A stretch of 64,000 nucleotides of DNA from Micromonospora alfalfae (GTDB lineage Bacteria > Actinomycetota > Actinomycetes > Mycobacteriales > Micromonosporaceae), in contig NZ_JAKKFH010000025.1 of assembly GCF_022230925.1 (NCBI RefSeq), forward strand, positions 186,001-250,000, given 5' to 3'. The notes beneath the pieces are model-generated. The model searched no databases. It worked only from the letters and a program-made list of their open reading frames with translations, and was not told the origin of the DNA. Below, one piece after another: positions 30,644-39,899 of the stretch. The stretch's first letter is position 1; the number at the start of each line of letters is the position of its first letter. The position numbers and the translations under genes were made by a program.

Positions 30644-33499
30644 TCAGGGCAGGGTCCACTTTTGGTTGGCGGCGGCGGTGCAGGTCCAGAGATGGACCAC
30701 CGTGCTGTCAGCGGAGCTGTTGCCGGAGACGTCGAGGCACTTGCCCGACGACGTGTTGCGGAGCGTGCCGTCGGCTTGGGCCGCCCAGTTCTGGGCGGCG
30801 GTCCCGTTGCAGGTCCAGAGCTGGATCTTGGTGCCGTCGGCGGTGGCACCACCCGACACGTCCAGGCACTTGCCCAACGACTTGATCGTGGAGTTGGGGG
30901 TGACCGCCCAGGTCTGCGCGGCACTGCCGTTGCAGGTGTAGATCTGGATCTGCGTGCCGTCGGCGGTGGCGGCGTTGCGCACATCCAGGCACTTGCCGCC
31001 GAGGCCCTTGATCGCCCCGGCCCCACCGGCCGGGGGCGTCCCGGTGACGAAGGTGAAGGCGTCCAGGTCGTAGAGCGCGCCGGTGCCCGACCCGGCGAAG
31101 GTCAGGTAGAGCGTGGTCGTGCCGGTCGGCGGGTTGCTGATCGTCCCGGTGACCGTGGTGAAGGTCTCCCAGCCGCCGGTCACCGGCACCGTGGCCGAGC
31201 CGAGCACCGTGCCGGTGGCCGAACCGGCCCGGACCTGGAGGGTGCCACCGGCGCCCGCCGAGGAGACCCGGGCGTTGAACGAGGTCACGTTGCCCAGCCG
31301 GTACGGCTGGAACGCGATCCAGTCGCCGTTGTTGATGTCGCCGACGGTCTTGCCGCCCTCGGCCGGGGTCTTGCTGAACACGTTGATCCCCGACGAGGTG
31401 CCGTAGAACTCGGCCTGGCGGTGCCGGGGCGGCAGCGTGTGCTGGGTGTGCGTGGTCAGCCCACCGGCGTCGGTGTACTCCGCGTCGAAGATCGCGAAGA
31501 TGTTCGCCGCGTCGTCGTGCTCACCGTCGACCGGGATGGTGATCGAGCCCGAGCAGCCGGTCTTCGAGGTGATCTGGTGCCCGTGCTGGTCGTGGCCGAG
31601 CACGTAGGTCATCTTGACCTTCGTGCAGTCGATGGTGCCGTCCTCCGGGTCGGTCACCGTGATGCTGTACGCCACGGTGTCCCCGAAGCCGAACAGCTGA
31701 CCGTTGCCCGGGTTGTTGATCGTGACCGTGGGCGCGGTGTTGCCGACGCTGATCTGCACGCTGCTGCTGCCGGTGGCGCCCTGCGGGTCCCGCACGGTCA
31801 GCGTGGCGGTGTAGGTGCCGTTGGCGCTGTAGGTCTTCGTCGGGTTGGCGGCGGTCGAGGTGGTCCCGTCACCGAACGCCCACGCGTAGGTCAACGTGCC
31901 GCCCTCGGGGTCGGACGAGCCGGCCGAGGAGAAGGTCACAGCGAGCGGGGCGGCGCCGGAGGTGCGGTTGGCGCTGGCCTTCGCGGTGGGCGCCCGGTTG
32001 CCGCCGCCGACGTAGTCGAAGCGGTAGAGCGCCGAGTTGGCGTCACCGTTGAAGTAGCCGGTGCCGTAGTCGAGCACGTAGTACGCGCCGTCCGGGCCGA
32101 ACGCCGAGTCCATCACCTGCTTGCCGACCCAGGGGAAGGTGTCGATGGCGCCCCGGGAGCCATCGGAGTTGACGTGGATCGGCTTGATCCAGCCCCGGCC
32201 GAACTCGGTGGCGAAGAACTGCCCGTCGAACGACTGCGGGAACTTGGTGGTGGAGGTCGACGAGGCGTTGTACCGGTAGACCGGGCCGCCCATCGGCGAC
32301 TCGGAGCCGCCGCCGAACTCGGTCGGGGTGCCGGCGTCGCCGGCGTACCGGATCCAGGCCGGCTGGGCCGGCGGCAGGGTGGTCAGGCCGGTGTTGCGGA
32401 ACGAGTTGTTGGTCGGCCCGCCGGTGCAGTTGTACTTCGCGCCGCTGGCGCTGGTCGCGAAGTCGAACTCGTTGTACGTCTCGGTGCTGGTGTTGGTGCC
32501 GGTGCAGTACGGCCAGCCGTAGTTGCCCGGTGCCGCGACCCTGTTGAACTCCACCTGGCCGGACGGCCCGCGGGTGGAGCTGGTGGAGCCGGCGTCCGGC
32601 CCGTAGTCACCGACGTAGACCACCCCGGTGGCCTTGTCCACGCTGATCCGGAACGGGTTGCGGAACCCCATCGCGTAGATCTCCGGCCGGGTCTTGGCCG
32701 TGCCGGGGGCGAACAGGTTGCCCGACGGGATGGAGTACGTGCCGTTGGCGTTCACCTTGATCCGCAGGATCTTGCCGCGCAGGTCGTTGGTGTTGCCGGC
32801 GCTGCGCTGCGCGTCGTACGCGGGGTTGCGGTTGGTCCGCTCGTCCAGCGGTGAGTAGCCGGACGACTCGAACGGGTTGGTGTCGTCGCCGGTGGACAGG
32901 TAGAGGTTGCCGGCGGCGTCGAAGTCGATGTCCCCACCGACGTGGCAGCACACGCCCCGGCTGGCCGGGACGTCGAGCACGTCGACCTTGCTGGACTGGT
33001 TGAGCGTGAAGTCCGCGTTGAGGGTGAACCGGGAGAGCCGGTTGACGCCGTCGAAGGCCGAGAAGTCGGTGCCGGTGGCCGGCGCGTCGCCGCCGGGGGT
33101 GGAGAGCGGCGGGGCGTAGTAGAGGTAGATGTAGCGGTTGCTGGCGAAGCCCGGGTCGACGCCGACGCCCTGCAACCCCTCCTCGTCGTGCGAGTAGACC
33201 GACAGGGTGCCGACCACGGAGGTGGTGCCGTTGGCGTCGGTGCGGCGCAGGGTGCCGTTGCGGGCGGTGTGCAGGACCGAGCGGTCCGGCAGCACCGCCA
33301 GCGACATCGGCTCACCCATGTCGGTCACGCCACGAGCCAGCTCGACCTGCTGGAAGTCGCTGGCGACGATCGTGTGTGCCTGGGCGGGGGCCGAGCCGGC
33401 GGCGAAGGTGACCGTGCCGGCGGCGACCGCCAGCAGCAGCGCGGATCCGGCGGAGAACCATCGTCGGGACCGTTGTCTGGGAGCGTCCTTCATGGACAT
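30644..33499 (-). CDS. Secreted PQQ-dependent sugar dehydrogenase + PKD + CBM + ricin-B lectin
   Basis: A 951-residue exported enzyme. After the signal peptide (residues 1-42) comes the six-bladed glucose/sorbosone dehydrogenase domain to about 500 (GVDPGFASNRYIYLYY, CCHVGGDIDFDAAGNLYLST, EIYAMGFRNPFRIS, GQFFATEFGRGWIKP). A PKD domain follows (NRAPTAKASANRTSGAAPLA, FGDGTTSTAANPT), then a second beta-domain near 590-690, a CBM6-type module and ricin-B repeats. ATG 33499 is used, about eight bases from GAAGGG. It probably oxidises a sugar at the cell surface, which would feed the 3-keto hydrolase next door; PQQ must be imported or made elsewhere. Confidence 0.85.
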   Translation of the reverse strand: MSMKDAPRQRSRRWFSAGSALLLAVAAGTVTFAAGSAPAQAHTIVASDFQQVELARGVTDMGEPMSLAVLPDRSVLHTARNGTLRRTDANGTTSVVGTLSVYSHDEEGLQGVGVDPGFASNRYIYLYYAPPLSTPGGDAPATGTDFSAFDGVNRLSRFTLNADFTLNQSSKVDVLDVPASRGVCCHVGGDIDFDAAGNLYLSTGDDTNPFESSGYSPLDERTNRNPAYDAQRSAGNTNDLRGKILRIKVNANGTYSIPSGNLFAPGTAKTRPEIYAMGFRNPFRISVDKATGVVYVGDYGPDAGSTSSTRGPSGQVEFNRVAAPGNYGWPYCTGTNTSTETYNEFDFATSASGAKYNCTGGPTNNSFRNTGLTTLPPAQPAWIRYAGDAGTPTEFGGGSESPMGGPVYRYNASSTSTTKFPQSFDGQFFATEFGRGWIKPIHVNSDGSRGAIDTFPWVGKQVMDSAFGPDGAYYVLDYGTGYFNGDANSALYRFDYVGGGNRAPTAKASANRTSGAAPLAVTFSSAGSSDPEGGTLTYAWAFGDGTTSTAANPTKTYSANGTYTATLTVRDPQGATGSSSVQISVGNTAPTVTINNPGNGQLFGFGDTVAYSITVTDPEDGTIDCTKVKMTYVLGHDQHGHQITSKTGCSGSITIPVDGEHDDAANIFAIFDAEYTDAGGLTTHTQHTLPPRHRQAEFYGTSSGINVFSKTPAEGGKTVGDINNGDWIAFQPYRLGNVTSFNARVSSAGAGGTLQVRAGSATGTVLGSATVPVTGGWETFTTVTGTISNPPTGTTTLYLTFAGSGTGALYDLDAFTFVTGTPPAGGAGAIKGLGGKCLDVRNAATADGTQIQIYTCNGSAAQTWAVTPNSTIKSLGKCLDVSGGATADGTKIQLWTCNGTAAQNWAAQADGTLRNTSSGKCLDVSGNSSADSTVVHLWTCTAAANQKWTLP

Positions 33500-33715
33500 C
33501 TGTGCTGTCCCTTCCTGACGTGTGAATGCCAGGCCGGGCGCGCGCCGTCGCGCCGGATGCCGTAGCGGTGAGGGGGTCGATGGGTTACCGCGCCGCCGGT
33601 TCACCTCGACGAAACATTGTCGTGTTGGTCACGACACTAAGTCGCACGTGTCGATGTGTCCATACCTTCCGGCGGTTCAGCATCAACTTTTGTCGATTTG
33701 ATCGAAAGTCGCCGG
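33500..33715. promoter_or_regulatory. Regulatory region of the PQQ-dehydrogenase operon
   Basis: TGTCGTG-TTGG-TCACGACA-like arms lie at 33619-33636 (TGTCGTG and CACGACA). CAACTTTTGTC at 33684-33694 is followed by CGAT-TTG-ATCG, and the same 11-mer occurs upstream of the ROK regulator at 49088. It looks like a two-site operator region. Confidence 0.5.
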
Positions 33716-34783
33716 TCAGGCGCGTCGGTCGATCGCCTGCCCGGCCAGCGCAACCAGGGCCGCGCGGGCCTCATCGGCCACCATGGCGTTCTGCAGGGCG
33801 GAGAGCGCGGCCTCGGTCCGGACCCGGATCATCTGCTCGATCCGCTTCCGCGCACCGGTCGCCTCGATGATGTCGCGCAGCTCCGCCGCGCCCTCGGCGT
33901 CCAAGGCCGGGTTGCCGAACAGCTCCCGCAGCCGGATGGTCTGCGTCCGATCGGCGGCGCTACGGGCCAGCGCCATCATCACGGTGGGCTTGCCCTCACG
34001 CAGGTCGTCCAGGACCGACTTCCCGGTCACCGCCGGGTCACCGAACACGCCCAGGACGTCGTCGCGGAGCTGGAACGCGTCACCCAGCGGGTCACCGAAC
34101 TCGCCCAACGCGGCGATCAGCTCCTGCTCCGCGCCGGCCAGGGCCGCACCGATCTGCAACGGCCGGGTGACCGTGTACCGGGCAGCCTTCATCCGGATCA
34201 CGGTGAGGGCGCTGGCCACCGAGCCGTCACCCACGCCGGAGACCAGATCCAGGTACTCCCCCGCGATCACCTCGGTACGCATCAGCGCGAACACGCCGTA
34301 CCCCCGGTGCACCTGCTCGGTGCTCAGCCCGCACTCGTGGAACATCTGATCCGACCAGGCCGCACAGAGGTCCCCGCAGAGCAGCGCCGTGTTGCGGCCG
34401 TACGCCTCGGGGTCACCGCGCCACGACGAGCGGGCGTGCAGGTCGGCGAAGAGCCGGTGCACCGACGGCTCACCCCGGCGGCGGTCGCTGCCGTCCAGGA
34501 TGTCGTCGTGGATCAGCGCGAACGCGTGGAACAGCTCCAGGGCCGCCGCGGCCACCACGATCGGGGTGCCGTCGGCCGCCCCCGCGCCGCGCCAGCCCCA
34601 GTAACAGAAGAGCGGGCGCAACCGTTTGCCACCGGCCAGCACGAACCGTTGCAGCGCGGTGAAAACGCCCCGCGGCGCCCCGTCCGGCCAGTCCGGGCCC
34701 TGCCGGCTGAGAAACCCGGCCAGCTCCGCGTCGAAGCGCGCCCGCAGCTCGCTGGCGTCGGTGGGCGCGACAGTGACCGTCAT
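33716..34783 (-). CDS. Polyprenyl (E-isoprenyl) diphosphate synthase
   Basis: A 355-residue prenyl elongase. GGKRLRP at 51-57 and the first Asp-rich motif DDILD at 93-97 bind allylic diphosphate and magnesium; the second appears as LRDDVLG near 240. Its product length is not clear from sequence. Its ATG overlaps the stop of the phosphodiesterase gene upstream (ATGA). In this cluster it probably supplies the isoprenoid used by the UbiA-type enzyme at 39,896. Confidence 0.85.
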   Translation of the reverse strand: MTVTVAPTDASELRARFDAELAGFLSRQGPDWPDGAPRGVFTALQRFVLAGGKRLRPLFCYWGWRGAGAADGTPIVVAAAALELFHAFALIHDDILDGSDRRRGEPSVHRLFADLHARSSWRGDPEAYGRNTALLCGDLCAAWSDQMFHECGLSTEQVHRGYGVFALMRTEVIAGEYLDLVSGVGDGSVASALTVIRMKAARYTVTRPLQIGAALAGAEQELIAALGEFGDPLGDAFQLRDDVLGVFGDPAVTGKSVLDDLREGKPTVMMALARSAADRTQTIRLRELFGNPALDAEGAAELRDIIEATGARKRIEQMIRVRTEAALSALQNAMVADEARAALVALAGQAIDRRA

Positions 34784-36195
34784 GAGCCCTCCCCCGACGC
34801 GCCGGCACCGCCGGGGCTCAACCCGGCCAGCTCCAGCAGCAGCGCCTTGACCTCGGTCGCCGCGATCTTGTCCCGGGCAGCGGTCGGGTCGGAGCAGAGC
34901 AGCACCGGGCCGTCCGCCGGGTCGTCCGGCAGCCGCCCGTGCGAGCCCCGCACCGCCCGCGCCCCGGCATCGAGCCCGACCGCGCTCATCAGGTACCGCA
35001 TGCCGAGCTTCTTGCGGGCCAGGGCGACCCCGGCGCGGGCCTTCGCGGCACCGGGGTTCGCCGGGTCGAAGAACAACTCGGCCGGGTCGTAGCCCGGCTT
35101 CCGGTGAATCTCCACGAGCCTGGCGAAGTCCGGCGCCTGGGCGTCGTCCAGCCAGTAGTAGTAGGTGAACCAGGCGTCCGGCTCGGCCACCAGCACCAGC
35201 TCACCGGCGCGCGGATGGTCCAGCCCGTGTGCGGCCTTGCCTTCGGCGTCGAGCACCTCGGCCACCCCGGGCAGGTTGGCGCAGAGTTTCGCCACCGCCG
35301 CGACGTCGGCCGGATCCTTGACGTAGACGTGCGCGATCTGGTGGTCGGCGACAGCGAACGCCTTGGACGTCCACGGGTCGAGGTACTCCATGCCCGCCTG
35401 GGTGTGCACCCGCAACAGGCCCTCGGCGCGCAGCAACCGGTTGACGTCCACCGGCCGGGACACGTCGGTGATGCCGTACTCCGACAGCACCACCACTGTG
35501 GCGTCCCGGGCCCGGGCGGCGTCCAGGAGCGGGCCGAGCACCGCGTCCAGCTCGGCTGCCGCCGCGGCGGCTTCGGCCGACGAGGGACCGAAGCGTTGCA
35601 GGTCGTAGTCCAGGTGCGGGACGTAGACCAGGGTCAGGTCGGGTGACACGTCGGCGAGGATCTGCTCGGCCGCCTGGCAGATCCACCGCGACGAGGGCAA
35701 CCCGGCCGTCGGCCCCCAGTAGGTGAAGAGCGGGAAGGTGCCCAGCCGCCCGGTGAGCGCGTCGTGCAGCTCCGGCGGGTCGGTGTAGCAGTCCGGCTCC
35801 TTGCGCCCGTCGGCGTAGTAGACCGGGCGTGGCGTCACCGTCCAGTTGACGTCGGCGCCCATTGCGTACCACCAGCAGACGTTGGCCACCGTGTAGCCGG
35901 GTTCGGCCCGGCGGGCGGCCTGCCAGAGCTTGTCCCCGCCGACCAGCGCGTTGTGCTGCCGCCACAGCAGCACCTCGCCCAGCTCCCGGAAGTACCAACC
36001 GTTGCCGACGATCCCGTGCCCGCTGGGCTGCTCGCCGGTGAGGAAGGTGGACTGCACCGAGCAGGTCACGGCGGGCAGCACGGTGCCCAGCTCGGCCCGG
36101 AAGCCGCCGTCGGCGACCCCCCGCAGTCGAGGCATGTGCGCCAGTAGCCGGGGGGTCAACCCCACCACGTCGAGGACCACCAGTCGCCGGCTCAT
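34780..36195 (-). CDS. EboF-like nucleotide pyrophosphatase/phosphodiesterase
   Basis: A 471-residue alkaline-phosphatase-superfamily enzyme: LVVLDVVGLTP at the first strand, a Thr/Ser nucleophile region in LGTVLPAVTCSVQSTFLTGE, YVPHLDYDLQRFGP and VVLSEYGITDVSRPV for metal binding. It starts with ATG in a 4-base overlap with EboE and is coupled to the prenyl synthase at its end. Enzymes of this kind in ebo clusters are predicted to cleave a diphosphate or phosphodiester. Confidence 0.8.
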   Translation of the reverse strand: MSRRLVVLDVVGLTPRLLAHMPRLRGVADGGFRAELGTVLPAVTCSVQSTFLTGEQPSGHGIVGNGWYFRELGEVLLWRQHNALVGGDKLWQAARRAEPGYTVANVCWWYAMGADVNWTVTPRPVYYADGRKEPDCYTDPPELHDALTGRLGTFPLFTYWGPTAGLPSSRWICQAAEQILADVSPDLTLVYVPHLDYDLQRFGPSSAEAAAAAAELDAVLGPLLDAARARDATVVVLSEYGITDVSRPVDVNRLLRAEGLLRVHTQAGMEYLDPWTSKAFAVADHQIAHVYVKDPADVAAVAKLCANLPGVAEVLDAEGKAAHGLDHPRAGELVLVAEPDAWFTYYYWLDDAQAPDFARLVEIHRKPGYDPAELFFDPANPGAAKARAGVALARKKLGMRYLMSAVGLDAGARAVRGSHGRLPDDPADGPVLLCSDPTAARDKIAATEVKALLLELAGLSPGGAGASGEGS

Positions 36196-37391
36196 CGCGT
36201 CACTCCCATACTCACGTTTCGCTCTGCGGTCAGGCCGAGGCCGACCAGTTCGTCCCGGGCGAAGGCCAGCTCCGCGGCGATGCCGGCGGCCAGCTCCGCG
36301 TCGGTGCCGGGCCGTCGGGCGGCCGGCAGCACCCCCCAGGTGTACGTCTCGACGTCGAGGTGGTCGCAGCCGGCGGTCGGGCCGTCGAAGAGCGCTCTCA
36401 GGGCCGCGCGGAGCACCGGCAGGGTCGAGCCGAGCGGCTCCTCGGGTGGGGCGTGCAGCGGCACGTGGTAGTGCACCCGCCACGGCCCGGGCAGCGCCCG
36501 GTCCAGCGCCTCGTCCAGGTCGTCGGCCGCGTACGTCGGGTCGGCCGGGTCGGCCAGGCCGGCGCAACCGGCGCCCCGGGTCTGGTGCAGGAAGCGCGGC
36601 TCCACCCAGCGGCGCAACGCCTCGGCCCCGCCCTCCGGGTCGGCGGCCTCGACAGCGGCTGAGACCTGCACCTTCACCACCGGCAGTCCGGCCGCCCGCA
36701 GTCGGTGCAGCGCCTCGGCCGGCTCCTCCCAGGCGCAGGCCAGGTGGGCCAGGTCGACGCAGACACCCAGGCGTTCGGTGTCCATCCCGGACAGCAGCTC
36801 GGCCGCCTGACCGGTGCTCTCCACCACACAGCCGGGCTCCGGCTCGAAGGCGACGCGCACCTCACGGCCGGTGTCCTGTTGCACGTCGGCCAGGCCGGCG
36901 GCGAGCTGGTCCAGTCGGCGTCGGGCCGCGTCGGCCCGGCCGGTGTCCCACGGTTGACGCCAGGCCAGCGGCAGCGTGGAGATCGAACCTCGGGCGGCGT
37001 CGTCGGGCAGCAGGTCGGCGAGCACCCGGGCCAGGTTGAGGGTGTAGGTCAGGCGCTGCTCGGTGGTCCAGTCCGGGTGGTACACGTCCTGCTTGACCAC
37101 CGGGGCCTGGAAGGCCGCGTACGGGAAGCCGTTGAGGGTGACCACCTCCAGGCCGCGCGCGTCCAGTTCGGTGCGCAACCGGCGGCGTAGCGTCGGGTCG
37201 GCGGCCAGCTCGGCGGCGACCGGAGCGGCCAGCCACAGGCCGAGCCCGAGCAGGTCGCTGCCGAGCGTCTCGCGGACCGGCACCGCGTAGGTGTCCAGTT
37301 GACCGAGGATGCCGGCCAGGTCCTCGGCCGGGTGCACGTTCGTGCAGTAGCTCAGGTGGACGGTCTCGCCGCCGGAATGTCGCAGCCGCAT
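36192..37391 (-). CDS. eboE: EboE-family metabolite traffic protein
   Basis: A 399-residue xylose-isomerase-like TIM barrel: LSYCTNVHPAEDLAGILGQL at the start, VAFEPEPGCVVES and LGVCVDLAHLACAWEEP with likely metal ligands, VHYHVPLHAPPEEPLGS near the end. These segments are characteristic of EboE. Start is ATG sharing a base with the stop of the TatD gene. Function in the ebo pathway is unproven; a role in moving or modifying a precursor is reported for cyanobacteria. Confidence 0.8.
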   Translation of the reverse strand: MRLRHSGGETVHLSYCTNVHPAEDLAGILGQLDTYAVPVRETLGSDLLGLGLWLAAPVAAELAADPTLRRRLRTELDARGLEVVTLNGFPYAAFQAPVVKQDVYHPDWTTEQRLTYTLNLARVLADLLPDDAARGSISTLPLAWRQPWDTGRADAARRRLDQLAAGLADVQQDTGREVRVAFEPEPGCVVESTGQAAELLSGMDTERLGVCVDLAHLACAWEEPAEALHRLRAAGLPVVKVQVSAAVEAADPEGGAEALRRWVEPRFLHQTRGAGCAGLADPADPTYAADDLDEALDRALPGPWRVHYHVPLHAPPEEPLGSTLPVLRAALRALFDGPTAGCDHLDVETYTWGVLPAARRPGTDAELAAGIAAELAFARDELVGLGLTAERNVSMGVTR

Positions 37392-38248
37392 CAGCTGCCG
37401 CCGCGCAGGATCGAGTTGCCGGTCTGCGGGTCCACGGCAGCGGCTGCGTCCAGGTCGCTGAGGTCGAGCCGCCCCGACTGACCGTAGAACTCCACCGGGT
37501 TTCGCCACAGCACCTGGTCGACGTCGTCGTCGCTGAAGCCGGCCGCGAGCATCGCCTCGCCGGTGGCCCGGGTCAGCAGCGGGTCGGAGCGACCCCAGTC
37601 GGCTGCCGAGTTGACCAGCATCCGTTCCGTGCCGTACTCCCGCAGCAACTCGACCATCCGCTGCGGCGTCATCTTGGTGTCCGGGTAGATGGAGAAACCC
37701 AGCCAGCAGCCGCTGTCGCGGACCAGCTTCACCGTCACCTCGTTGAGGTGGTCGACCACCACCCGACCCGCGTCGATGCCGGACTCGGCGACCACGGCGA
37801 GGGTCCGCTCGCAGCCGCGCGCCTTGTCCCGGTGCGGGGTGTGCACCAGCGCCGGCAGGTCGTACGCCACAGCGAGGGCGAGCTGCGCAGCGAACGCCTC
37901 GTCCTCCTCGGGCGTCATCGAGTCGTACCCGATCTCGCCGACCGCCACCACCGCGTCCTTGTCCAGGTAGCGGGGCAGCAGGTCGAGGACCGGCCGGCAG
38001 CGCGGGTCGTTGGCTTCCTTGGGGTTCAGGGCGATGGTGGCGAAATGGCGCACCCCGAACTGCCCAGCCCGGAACGGCTCCCAGCCGATCAACGAGTCGA
38101 AGTAGTCGGTGAACGAGGCGGCGCTGGTGCGCGGCTGCCCCAGCCAGAACGCCGGCTCCACCACCGCGCGCACTCCGGCGGCGGCCATCCGTTCGTAGTC
38201 GTCGGTGGTGCGTGAGGTCATGTGGATGTGGGGGTCGAAGATGCGCAT
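37391..38248 (-). CDS. TatD-family metal-dependent hydrolase (EboB-like)
   Basis: A 285-residue hydrolase beginning MRIFDPHIHMTSRTTDD, with the DPHIH metal motif, VAVGEIGYDS (Glu ligand), ALVHTPHRDKA (His ligand) and NSAADWG (Asp ligand), all features of the TatD class. In ebo clusters the homologue is EboB. It starts directly after the stop of EboA (TGAATG) with GGAGG ahead. The true substrate is not known. Confidence 0.85.
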   Translation of the reverse strand: MRIFDPHIHMTSRTTDDYERMAAAGVRAVVEPAFWLGQPRTSAASFTDYFDSLIGWEPFRAGQFGVRHFATIALNPKEANDPRCRPVLDLLPRYLDKDAVVAVGEIGYDSMTPEEDEAFAAQLALAVAYDLPALVHTPHRDKARGCERTLAVVAESGIDAGRVVVDHLNEVTVKLVRDSGCWLGFSIYPDTKMTPQRMVELLREYGTERMLVNSAADWGRSDPLLTRATGEAMLAAGFSDDDVDQVLWRNPVEFYGQSGRLDLSDLDAAAAVDPQTGNSILRGGS

Positions 38249-38857
38249 TCACGCCTCCCGGGGCAGTGCGGCGGTGAGCCGGTGGAGCAGGTCGTTGGCG
38301 TCGGCGGGCAACTCCCGGCCGGCGGCGTGCCGTTCGGCGGCAAGCGCGGCCAGCATCGCGGTCAGCTCGCTGTCGGCCCGGGCGTCCAGATCGGCCACGT
38401 TGGCCAGGGGGACGCCGCTGAACACGCACTTGAGCACCGCCTGCCGCCAGGCGGCCTGGTCGAGGTGCCGGGCGTACGGGCCGAGCGCGGCGGCGACCAG
38501 CCGGGTGTCGTTGGTCCGGATCGCGTCGTGCAGCAACGGAACCCCGTCGGCGCCGATTGGCAGCAGCGGCAGGGCGCGCAGCACGGCTCGTCGTTCGGCC
38601 GCGTCACCGTGCTGGTAGAGGCGCTCGGCGTACGCGGTGTGCTCGCCGGGAAGGCTGGTGAGCAGCAGCACCCGGGCCGCGTCGTCGGCGGTCCAGCCGG
38701 GGGCGTCGGGCAGCGCTGCCCGCCCGCAGCGTCGGCCGACGGCGGGAAAGAGCCGGGTGATCGCGGTGGGCTCGGTGGTGACCCGGCGCAGCGCCGTGTC
38801 CAGCCAATCGGGATCGGGTACGCCTCCCAGCGCGGCCCGTAGTGAATCCGGTGTCAT
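38249..38857 (-). CDS. eboA: EboA-family protein
   Basis: A 202-residue helical protein with characteristic EboA segments: ITRLFPAVGRRCGRAALPD, AERRAVLRALPLLPIG, RTNDTRLVAAALGPYARHLD and WRQAVLKCVFSGVPL. EboA has no known activity and is the marker of the cluster. ATG follows GAGGGAGGAG. A 64-base gap with an inverted repeat separates it from the isomerase gene, so transcription may restart here. Confidence 0.85.
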   Translation of the reverse strand: MTPDSLRAALGGVPDPDWLDTALRRVTTEPTAITRLFPAVGRRCGRAALPDAPGWTADDAARVLLLTSLPGEHTAYAERLYQHGDAAERRAVLRALPLLPIGADGVPLLHDAIRTNDTRLVAAALGPYARHLDQAAWRQAVLKCVFSGVPLANVADLDARADSELTAMLAALAAERHAAGRELPADANDLLHRLTAALPREA

Positions 38858-38904
38858 CCCGTCTCCTCCCTCGTGCTGCTGTGCGGCTCCGTAGGTGCCC
38901 GAGC

Positions 38905-38983
38905 GCGTCCTTTGCTCTGCTTCACTCCACGCGACGGTCGGTGGCCGGATCTGTTGCGTCCGTTGAAGCAGAGCAAAGGACGC
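38905..38983. repeat. 20-bp inverted repeat inside the ebo cluster
   Basis: Arms 38905-38924 (GCGTCCTTTGCTCTGCTTCA) and 38964-38983 are exact complements; GGTGCC/GGCACC outside the arms extends the symmetry. The right arm and loop lie within the end of the isomerase gene, so the repeat supplies its last 20 or so codons. Confidence 0.7.
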
Positions 38984-39899
38984 CGGCAGGCACCTCTTGC
39001 CGCCGACGGTCACCGCTTGTCGAGGTGGCCGCCGCGGCGCGCAGGAATTCGATGGACCGGGCGGCCACGTCTGGTGCGGCGTGCGAGTCGCGGGGCAACT
39101 CGACGGCGACCAGGCCGCGGTAGCCGGCCTCGGCCAGGGCGGCCAGCACCGGCGGAAAGTCGATCTCGCCGACGCCGAACTCCAGGTGCTCGTGCACGCC
39201 TCGGCGCATGTCGTCGATCTGCACGTTGACCAGGTGGTCGGCCACCTCGGCGACGCACTGCGGCACCGGCCAGGGCTCCAGGCACCGGCAGTGGCCGATG
39301 TCGAGGGTGATGCCGAAACGGGCCGGGTTGCCGAGAGCGGCGTGCAACCGACGCCAGTCCGCGATGTCCTGCACCAACATGCCCGGCTCCGGTTCGAAGC
39401 CGACTGTGACCCCGGCGCTGTCGGCCGCGTCGACCACTGTGGCGCAGCCGGCCACCAACCGGTCCCAGGCGCACTGCTGTGACACCGCCTCGGGTCGGAC
39501 ACCGGCCCAGAACGAGACCGCCTCCGCGCCCAGGTCGGCACCGATCCGCACGGCCCGGCGCAGGAACTCGATCCGCCGGGTCGGGTCGTCGTGCAGCAAC
39601 GTCGGGGCGTGCTTCTGCCACGGGTCGAGCAGGTAGCGGGCACCGGTTTCGATGACCACCGCCAGACCCAGCGACTCCAACCGTCGACCGACCGCTGCGA
39701 CCCGGCGGGTGAGCCCGGGCGCGAACGGGTCCAGGTGGTCGTGGTCCAGGGTGAGCGCCACACCGTCGTAGCCGAGGTCGGCGATGACGGCGAGCGCGTC
39801 GTCGAGGCGGTGGTTGGCGAAGCCGTTGGTGCCGTACCCGAGGCGCAGCGTGGTGGCGTCGACTGCCGACGCACCGGGCCGGGGCTCGGGGACGCTCAT
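38922..39899 (-). CDS. Second sugar phosphate isomerase/epimerase of the ebo cluster
   Basis: A 325-residue TIM barrel with metal-site segments VGFEPEPGMLVQDIAD, GITLDIGHCRCLEP, NVQIDDMRRGVHEHLEF and GLVAVELPRDSH. It differs from EboE and may be a paralogue with another step. The last about 25 residues (QEVPAGVLCSASTDATDPAT) are encoded by the invading repeat and are not family-like. ATG overlaps the stop of the UbiA gene (ATGA is shared in the other direction at 39,896-39,899). Confidence 0.75.
   Translation of the reverse strand: MSVPEPRPGASAVDATTLRLGYGTNGFANHRLDDALAVIADLGYDGVALTLDHDHLDPFAPGLTRRVAAVGRRLESLGLAVVIETGARYLLDPWQKHAPTLLHDDPTRRIEFLRRAVRIGADLGAEAVSFWAGVRPEAVSQQCAWDRLVAGCATVVDAADSAGVTVGFEPEPGMLVQDIADWRRLHAALGNPARFGITLDIGHCRCLEPWPVPQCVAEVADHLVNVQIDDMRRGVHEHLEFGVGEIDFPPVLAALAEAGYRGLVAVELPRDSHAAPDVAARSIEFLRAAAATSTSGDRRRQEVPAGVLCSASTDATDPATDRRVE

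Noticed and set aside
29852..32854. 1000-residue rightward ORF antisense to the two secreted sugar enzymes
   Set aside because: It is Val/Arg/Gly-rich mirror coding of the GC-rich leftward genes, with no domain and no ribosome binding site.
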